A stretch of DNA of 64,000 bases, from contig NZ_FUZT01000018.1 in the NCBI RefSeq assembly GCF_900167445.1, positions 1 to 64,000 of the forward strand, given 5' to 3'. The position numbers were made by a program, and so were the translations under genes. The notes under the pieces were generated by a model. That model made no database searches. It was not told the DNA's origin and saw nothing but the letters and a program-made list of their open reading frames with translations. Numbering within the stretch: position 1 is the stretch's first letter; each line of letters opens with the position of its first letter. The stretch comes from Maledivibacter halophilus. Its GTDB lineage: Bacteria > Bacillota > Clostridia > Peptostreptococcales > Caminicellaceae. Positions 59,407 through 64,000 of the stretch are shown here, in pieces.

Positions 59407-61305
59407 ATGATAGAAATTGCTTTAAAAGATATTGAAAAATATTATGGAGCCAATAAAGTTCTTGAGAATATAAGTTTTGAAGCTACTAGTGGAGAAAAAA
59501 TAGGAATACTAGGAAGAAATGGTACAGGTAAAACAACAATTTTTAAAATTATATCTGGAATAGAAGATTGTAATGGAGGCTCATTGTCTATAAGAAGGGG
59601 ATCCAATATAGGATATCTAGATCAGATACCAGAATATCCGGAAAATTACAGATCCATAGATGCTTTAAATGATGCCTTTAAGAATGTCTTTGATATTAAA
59701 GAAAAAATGATTATTCTAGAAAAGAAAATGACTAATTTACAAGAAAAAAATCTAGATAGTATAATGAAGGAATATGGACTGCTGCAAGTGGAGTATGAAA
59801 ATAAAGGTGGTTATGAGATAGAAGAAAAAATAAGTAAGATATGTACAGGATTAAAAATAGATGAAGAACTAAAGGAGAGACTTTTTTCTACTCTGAGTGG
59901 AGGGGAAAAGACAAGGATTGTTTTGGGCAGGATATTACTTCAAAATCCCCATATACTTTTACTTGATGAGCCAACAAATCACCTTGATATAGAATCTGTA
60001 GAGTGGCTTGAAGAGTTTTTAAAGGAATATAAGGGGACAGTATTAGTAATATCCCATGATAGATATTTTTTAGATGCTGTTGTGGATAAAATATTGGAGA
60101 TTGAGACTGGAAAATGTAATGTATATCATGGCAACTATTCTTACTATGTTAAGGAGAAGGAAAGAAGGCTATATGAGCAGTTTGAAGTTTACAAATCTCA
60201 GCAGAAAAAAATAAAATCAATGGAAGAAGCCATTAAAAGATTTAAGGAATGGGGAAACCGTGGAGATAATGAAAGGATGTTTAAAAAAGCAGGAAATATG
60301 CAAAAAAGAATTGATAGAATGGATAAGGTAGATAGACCCCAACTGGAAAAAGCAAATATGAAGCTCAATCTCTCAGCAGATTCTAGATCCGGTAAGGATG
60401 TAATAGAAGTGAAAAAGTTAAGAAAAAGTTTTGAAAGTAAATTTATATTTAAGGACCTAGACTTTTATGTTAAGTATGGAGAGAGGGTGGCTGTTTTGGG
60501 GAAAAATGGATGTGGAAAATCTACCCTTATTAAGATATTATTAAGTGAAATTAATGCTGATAGTGGAGAGGTAAAAATAGGAGCAGGGGTAAAGAAAGGC
60601 TATCTTCAGCAGGAAATAAAATTTAGTAATAAGGAGCACACCATATTACAAGCTTTCAGGGAGGATTATCCTGTAGATGAAGGTAAAGCCAGGGGAATCC
60701 TTGCAGGGTTTTTGTTTTATTCTGATGATGTATTCAAAAAAGTAAAAAATCTATCGGGGGGAGAAAAGGTAAGACTTAAGCTGTGTAAGCTAATGCACAG
60801 GGATATAAATCTTCTTATATTGGATGAGCCTACTAACCATCTTGATATTGATTCAAGGGAAATTCTTGAACAGGCACTTATTGGGTTTGATGGTACTGCA
60901 GTTTTTATATCTCATGACAGATATTTCATAAATAGAATGGCTGATAGGATAGTAGAGTTTAATAATGGAAAATTAATAAATTATGTAGGAAATTATGATT
61001 ATTATAAAAGGAAAAAGACTAAAGAAAAATTAGCCGAAAAAGAGAAACCAAAGAAGAAAAAATATAACAGAGAAAAAATTAATAATGGGGAAATGAGGGA
61101 AGATTCTAGAAAGAAAATAGATAAAAAAATTAAAGATTTAGAATATGAAATTGAGGGGTTAGAAAGTGAAATTAAAAGCTTAAATGAAGCTCTCTTCAAT
61201 TACTCCGATGATTATGAAAAACTGACCCAGATTCATAATGAAAAATGTAATTTGCAAAAAAGACTTGATAAGTTGTTGGAGGAATGGGTAAAATTAAGTT
61301 CATAA
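59407..61305 (+). CDS. ABC-F family ATPase
   Basis: 632 residues, two ABC domains and no membrane helices. First domain: GRNGTGKTT (about 37-45), TLSGGEKTR, LLLDEPTNHLDIESVEWLE. Second domain: GKNGCGKST (about 364-372), LSGGEKVR, LILDEPTNHLDIDSRE. The interdomain linker (about 245-320) reaches the ribosomal peptidyl-transferase region, and a basic coiled-coil tail (about 535-630) resembles Uup/YdiF. ABC-F proteins act on stalled ribosomes; some give antibiotic resistance. The leader with small frame and tandem hairpins suggests translation-dependent attenuation. TGGAGG precedes the ATG. Confidence 0.93.
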   Translation: MIEIALKDIEKYYGANKVLENISFEATSGEKIGILGRNGTGKTTIFKIISGIEDCNGGSLSIRRGSNIGYLDQIPEYPENYRSIDALNDAFKNVFDIKEKMIILEKKMTNLQEKNLDSIMKEYGLLQVEYENKGGYEIEEKISKICTGLKIDEELKERLFSTLSGGEKTRIVLGRILLQNPHILLLDEPTNHLDIESVEWLEEFLKEYKGTVLVISHDRYFLDAVVDKILEIETGKCNVYHGNYSYYVKEKERRLYEQFEVYKSQQKKIKSMEEAIKRFKEWGNRGDNERMFKKAGNMQKRIDRMDKVDRPQLEKANMKLNLSADSRSGKDVIEVKKLRKSFESKFIFKDLDFYVKYGERVAVLGKNGCGKSTLIKILLSEINADSGEVKIGAGVKKGYLQQEIKFSNKEHTILQAFREDYPVDEGKARGILAGFLFYSDDVFKKVKNLSGGEKVRLKLCKLMHRDINLLILDEPTNHLDIDSREILEQALIGFDGTAVFISHDRYFINRMADRIVEFNNGKLINYVGNYDYYKRKKTKEKLAEKEKPKKKKYNREKINNGEMREDSRKKIDKKIKDLEYEIEGLESEIKSLNEALFNYSDDYEKLTQIHNEKCNLQKRLDKLLEEWVKLSS

Positions 61306-61342
61306 GGAAAATAAAATTAAATTAAGCAATAGGAGAGATAAA

Positions 61343-62485
61343 ATGGCAAAACTTGATCTTATAGCTACTTCTACCTTTGGAATAGAAGCAATTGTTGCTA
61401 GGGAACTTAAGGAATTGGGATATGATAATATTACTGTAGAAAATGGAAGAGTTACATTTGTAGGTAATGAAAAGGCCATCTGTGATACGAATCTTTGGCT
61501 TAGATGTGCCGATAGAGTATATTTAAAGATAGGAGAATTTAAAGCCACAAGCTTTGAAGAGCTCTTTCAGCAGGTAAAGGCACTGCCTTGGGAGAACTAT
61601 CTTCCAATAGATGCTGAGTTTCCTGTAAATGCAAAGTCGGTGAAATCCAAGCTTTTTAGCTTATCGGATATTCAGGCCATATCAAAAAAGGCAGTAGTGG
61701 AAAAAATGAAGGAAATCTATTTTAAGGATTGGTTTGAAGAAAGTGGAGGAAAGTATCCAATACTGGTGTCTATTTTAAAGGATAAAGTAACTGTATCTAT
61801 AGATACCAGTGGAACCGGACTTCATAAGAGGGGATATAGAGAAGCCCAAGGGGAAGCACCACTGAAGGAAACCCTTGCGGTTGCTATGATAAAAATAAGC
61901 AGGTGGCATCCCGATAGAACTCTTATTGATCCCCTTTGTGGTTCAGGAACCATTCCTATAGAAGCTGCTATGATAGGAAGAAATATAGCACCGGGGTTAA
62001 ATAGAAGCTTTATATCGGAAAAGTGGGACTTTATACCTGAGGATTTATGGAAGGATGCTAAAAAGAAAGCTTATAAGGCCATAGAGTATGATAGGGAATT
62101 AGATATATATGGATATGATATAGACGGCAGAGTGGCAAAGATAGCTATGGAAAATTCAATAGAAGCAGGGGTTGATGATTGTATTCATTTTCAAAGAAGA
62201 CCTGTAGGAGAGCTAAGTACAAAGAAAAAGTATGGATACATAATATGCAATCCACCCTATGGAGAAAGACTAAGCGAAAAAAAGGAGGTAGAAAAGCTTT
62301 ATAGTGAAATGGGAAAGGTTTTTTCTAGCCTTGATACATGGTCTTACTATGTACTTACCTCCCATGAAGGCTTTCAAGAGGCCTTTGGCAAAAAAGCCAA
62401 TAAAAACAGAAAACTCTATAATGGTCGTATTAAATGCTATTACTATCAGTATTTTGGACCAAGACCTCCTAAAAGAAGAGATTAA
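61343..62485 (+). CDS. THUMP-domain class I RNA methyltransferase (RlmL N-half/YpsC-like)
   Basis: 380 residues. An N-terminal ferredoxin-like and THUMP region (about 1-155, with FGIEAIVARELKELGYD) is followed by the UPF0020 methyltransferase domain with LIDPLCGSGTIPIEAA (about 194-209) and the catalytic NPPYGERL (about 296-303). It methylates a guanine N2 in 23S rRNA or tRNA; the family in Firmicutes is a one-domain relative of RlmL. It lies 37 bases behind the ABC-F gene with an AGGAG site and may be cotranscribed. Confidence 0.92.
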   Translation: MAKLDLIATSTFGIEAIVARELKELGYDNITVENGRVTFVGNEKAICDTNLWLRCADRVYLKIGEFKATSFEELFQQVKALPWENYLPIDAEFPVNAKSVKSKLFSLSDIQAISKKAVVEKMKEIYFKDWFEESGGKYPILVSILKDKVTVSIDTSGTGLHKRGYREAQGEAPLKETLAVAMIKISRWHPDRTLIDPLCGSGTIPIEAAMIGRNIAPGLNRSFISEKWDFIPEDLWKDAKKKAYKAIEYDRELDIYGYDIDGRVAKIAMENSIEAGVDDCIHFQRRPVGELSTKKKYGYIICNPPYGERLSEKKEVEKLYSEMGKVFSSLDTWSYYVLTSHEGFQEAFGKKANKNRKLYNGRIKCYYYQYFGPRPPKRRD

Positions 62486-62658
62486 TTTTTAGAGTTGTTT
62501 TTGCTTTTATGCAAAACTTCAATATTCCTTGACTTGACTAGTAAGTATAAGTTATCAACTAGATAATGCCTTAACCGAATACTATATTTGATGAAAATGA
62601 TCCAAGAGGTTAATTGGACAAGTGTTTTACTATGATAGGCTTATTAAAAGCAATAGAC

Positions 62659-62713
62659 TTAAAAGATGATTAACAATCTTTTGTTTTACAAAGTTTTGCT
62701 AATCATCTTTTTA
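62659..62713. terminator. Bidirectional terminator between the methyltransferase and the M20 gene
   Basis: AAAAGATGATTA (62661-62672) is complementary to TAATCATCTTTT (62700-62711); further pairing inside (CAATCTTTTGT with ACAAAG..TTTG) makes a long stem. A and T tracts stand on both sides. It serves the convergent genes. Confidence 0.75.
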
Positions 62714-62732
62714 CATTTATAGATTTTAATTT

Positions 62733-63923
62733 TTATTTCATATCAGATTCATCATATTTGGGTACAGCTCTATGAAACTCTTCATATATATCTTCTCTCA
62801 ATTTTTCATCACTAAATATATCAAATCCTGTTAAAGCCAGGGCTTTGGCTCCTTTTATCATTTGAATATGTGCCTTATCAGTTATGGCTGCCTTGGTAAA
62901 ATCAATTGAGTGACTAATGGTTCCTGGCTCTGCTATTTTTAAATATGAATGTATAGCTGGTACTATGAGACTAACATTCCCTATATCCGATGAGCCATAC
63001 TTCATATTTGGCTTTGGATAATTCATAATTTCACCAAATTGTGCTATATTTTCCTTTAGTTTTTCGGCTATAATTTTGTTTGGATATCTTTCTGTATAAA
63101 TAAGGGTTTTACTAATATCAGCCTTTACTCCCATAAATTTTTCTATAGACCTAACAATATGTTCTATATGCTCTACAACTACCTTTAAATCACTAACCGT
63201 ATCTGCCCTTACGCTAAATGAACATGATGCATAATCTGGAATAACATTAGGGACCTTACCTCCATTTGTTATTATCCCATTAATATTTGCCTTTAAAGGA
63301 AGTATTGCTCTTATATGATCTATAAAATTAAATGTATTTATTACGGCCTGTAAAGCATTTATTCCATCCTCTGGTGAAGATGAATGGGCTGATTTTCCAT
63401 GATATTCTATTGTAAGCTTTCTAGTAGCTAAACCTCCTCTGCATATAATATTTGAAGTGCTGGGGTGTATCATCATTGCATAGTCAATATCATCAAATAC
63501 TCCTTCATTGACCATTATTACCTTACCGCCTCCACCTTCTTCTCCTGGTGTTCCCAATACTACAATTTTTCCGTCAATTTTATCTGCTATTTTGCTCAGT
63601 CCTATGGCAGCACCTACAGACATTGTTCCTATTAAATTATGTCCACAACCATGTCCTATTTCTGGTAGAGCGTCATATTCTGCTAAAAATGCTATTGTAG
63701 GTCCCTTGCCCTTACCATTATATTCTGCTCTAAATGCTGTTTCTAAATTTGCTATGCCTTTTTGTATGTTAAATCCGTGTTTTTCTAATAATAGTACTAT
63801 ATTTTTTACTGCGCTATATTCATGAAAAGCGAGCTCTGGTTTTTCATGAATTTTTTTACTTAAATCTATTAGCTCTTTTCTAATATTTTCTATTTCATCA
63901 CAAATTTGTTGTTTAAGTATCAT
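62733..63923 (-). CDS. M20-family amidohydrolase/peptidase (AbgB/p-aminobenzoyl-glutamate hydrolase-like)
   Basis: 396 residues from the ATG at 63923, placed after AAGAGGTG; the frame is open 15 codons further up. Metal-binding motifs are GHGCGHNLIGT (about residues 93-103) and PGEEGGGGK (about 127-135), with the catalytic base glutamates there; KSAHSSSPEDGINALQA marks the lid/dimerisation domain, and a late H-S-I-D supplies the last ligand. M20D members cleave N-acyl or dipeptide bonds; the substrate is open. It is a single gene at the window's edge. Confidence 0.9.
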   Translation of the reverse strand: MILKQQICDEIENIRKELIDLSKKIHEKPELAFHEYSAVKNIVLLLEKHGFNIQKGIANLETAFRAEYNGKGKGPTIAFLAEYDALPEIGHGCGHNLIGTMSVGAAIGLSKIADKIDGKIVVLGTPGEEGGGGKVIMVNEGVFDDIDYAMMIHPSTSNIICRGGLATRKLTIEYHGKSAHSSSPEDGINALQAVINTFNFIDHIRAILPLKANINGIITNGGKVPNVIPDYASCSFSVRADTVSDLKVVVEHIEHIVRSIEKFMGVKADISKTLIYTERYPNKIIAEKLKENIAQFGEIMNYPKPNMKYGSSDIGNVSLIVPAIHSYLKIAEPGTISHSIDFTKAAITDKAHIQMIKGAKALALTGFDIFSDEKLREDIYEEFHRAVPKYDESDMK

Positions 63924-64000
63924 AATATTCACACCTCTTAAATTCAATATAGATGACATAATACACAATGACCATTTTCTACTTCCTTTTCCATAGGCAT

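Noticed and set aside
63969..64000. Another gene at the right edge
   Set aside because: Only about 30 bases remain beyond the M20 frame; nothing can be supported.

Overview
The window is AT-rich chromosomal DNA from a low-G+C, endospore-forming Firmicute, most likely an anaerobe of the Clostridia/Tissierellia. The evidence is the gene order around dnaA, sporulation-associated genes (yyaC-like protease, spo0J/parB, soj/parA, spoIIIJ/jag, two proteins resembling clostridial exosporium proteins), an Mbh-ordered Na+/H+ antiporter operon, and frequent TTG/GTG starts. No database search was run, so the taxon is an inference.

Layout. 1-230 is the 5' end of a 16S rRNA gene pointing out of the window. 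477-6231 (minus strand) holds a uracil-DNA glycosylase-like protein and a complete branched-chain amino acid ABC transporter (livK-livH-livM-livG-livF). trpS (plus) faces an rsbV-rsbW-sigB stress sigma module (minus). 10166-11827 is an unrecognised membrane protein. 11882-20905 (minus) is the classic dnaA-dnaN-S4 protein-recF-gyrB-gyrA cluster. oriC is bipartite, with DnaA boxes on both sides of dnaA (19288-19415 and 21113-21395). Rightwards (plus) follow rpmH-rnpA-yidD-yidC-jag-mnmE-mnmG-rsmG-noc, a GDT1-type transporter on the other strand, then parA-parB with a parS directly behind parB.

32063-36796 carries accessory genes: PhzF-like protein, class V aminotransferase, lipid kinase, a YkuS-like protein and yyaC. 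37132-47131 is a coherent block: an AcoR-type sigma-54 enhancer-binding regulator, then a candidate -24/-12 promoter, then ten genes in the order of the archaeal Mbh antiporter module (E, F, G, two split pieces of the MrpA C-terminus, B, C, then three large NuoL/M/N-like subunits) without any hydrogenase genes. This is the most promising candidate system in the window.

47217-49372 (minus) encodes two related spore-surface-like proteins. 49833-62485 (plus) has murG, a PAP2 phosphatase preceded by a DnaA-box cluster, an acetyltransferase, a coiled-coil protein, a DUF1361 protein, a LiaF/DUF4097-like protein, an ECF sigma/anti-sigma pair, a B-box zinc protein, a NUDIX hydrolase, TspO, an ABC-F ATPase with an attenuator-like leader, and a THUMP methyltransferase. 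An M20 amidohydrolase (minus) closes the window.

The gaps between genes hold at least four families of short (about 35-125 bp) inverted-repeat elements without coding capacity, recurring at dispersed sites, one inside the antiporter operon and one pair flanking the GDT1 gene. No transposase, tRNA, CRISPR array or prophage was seen.
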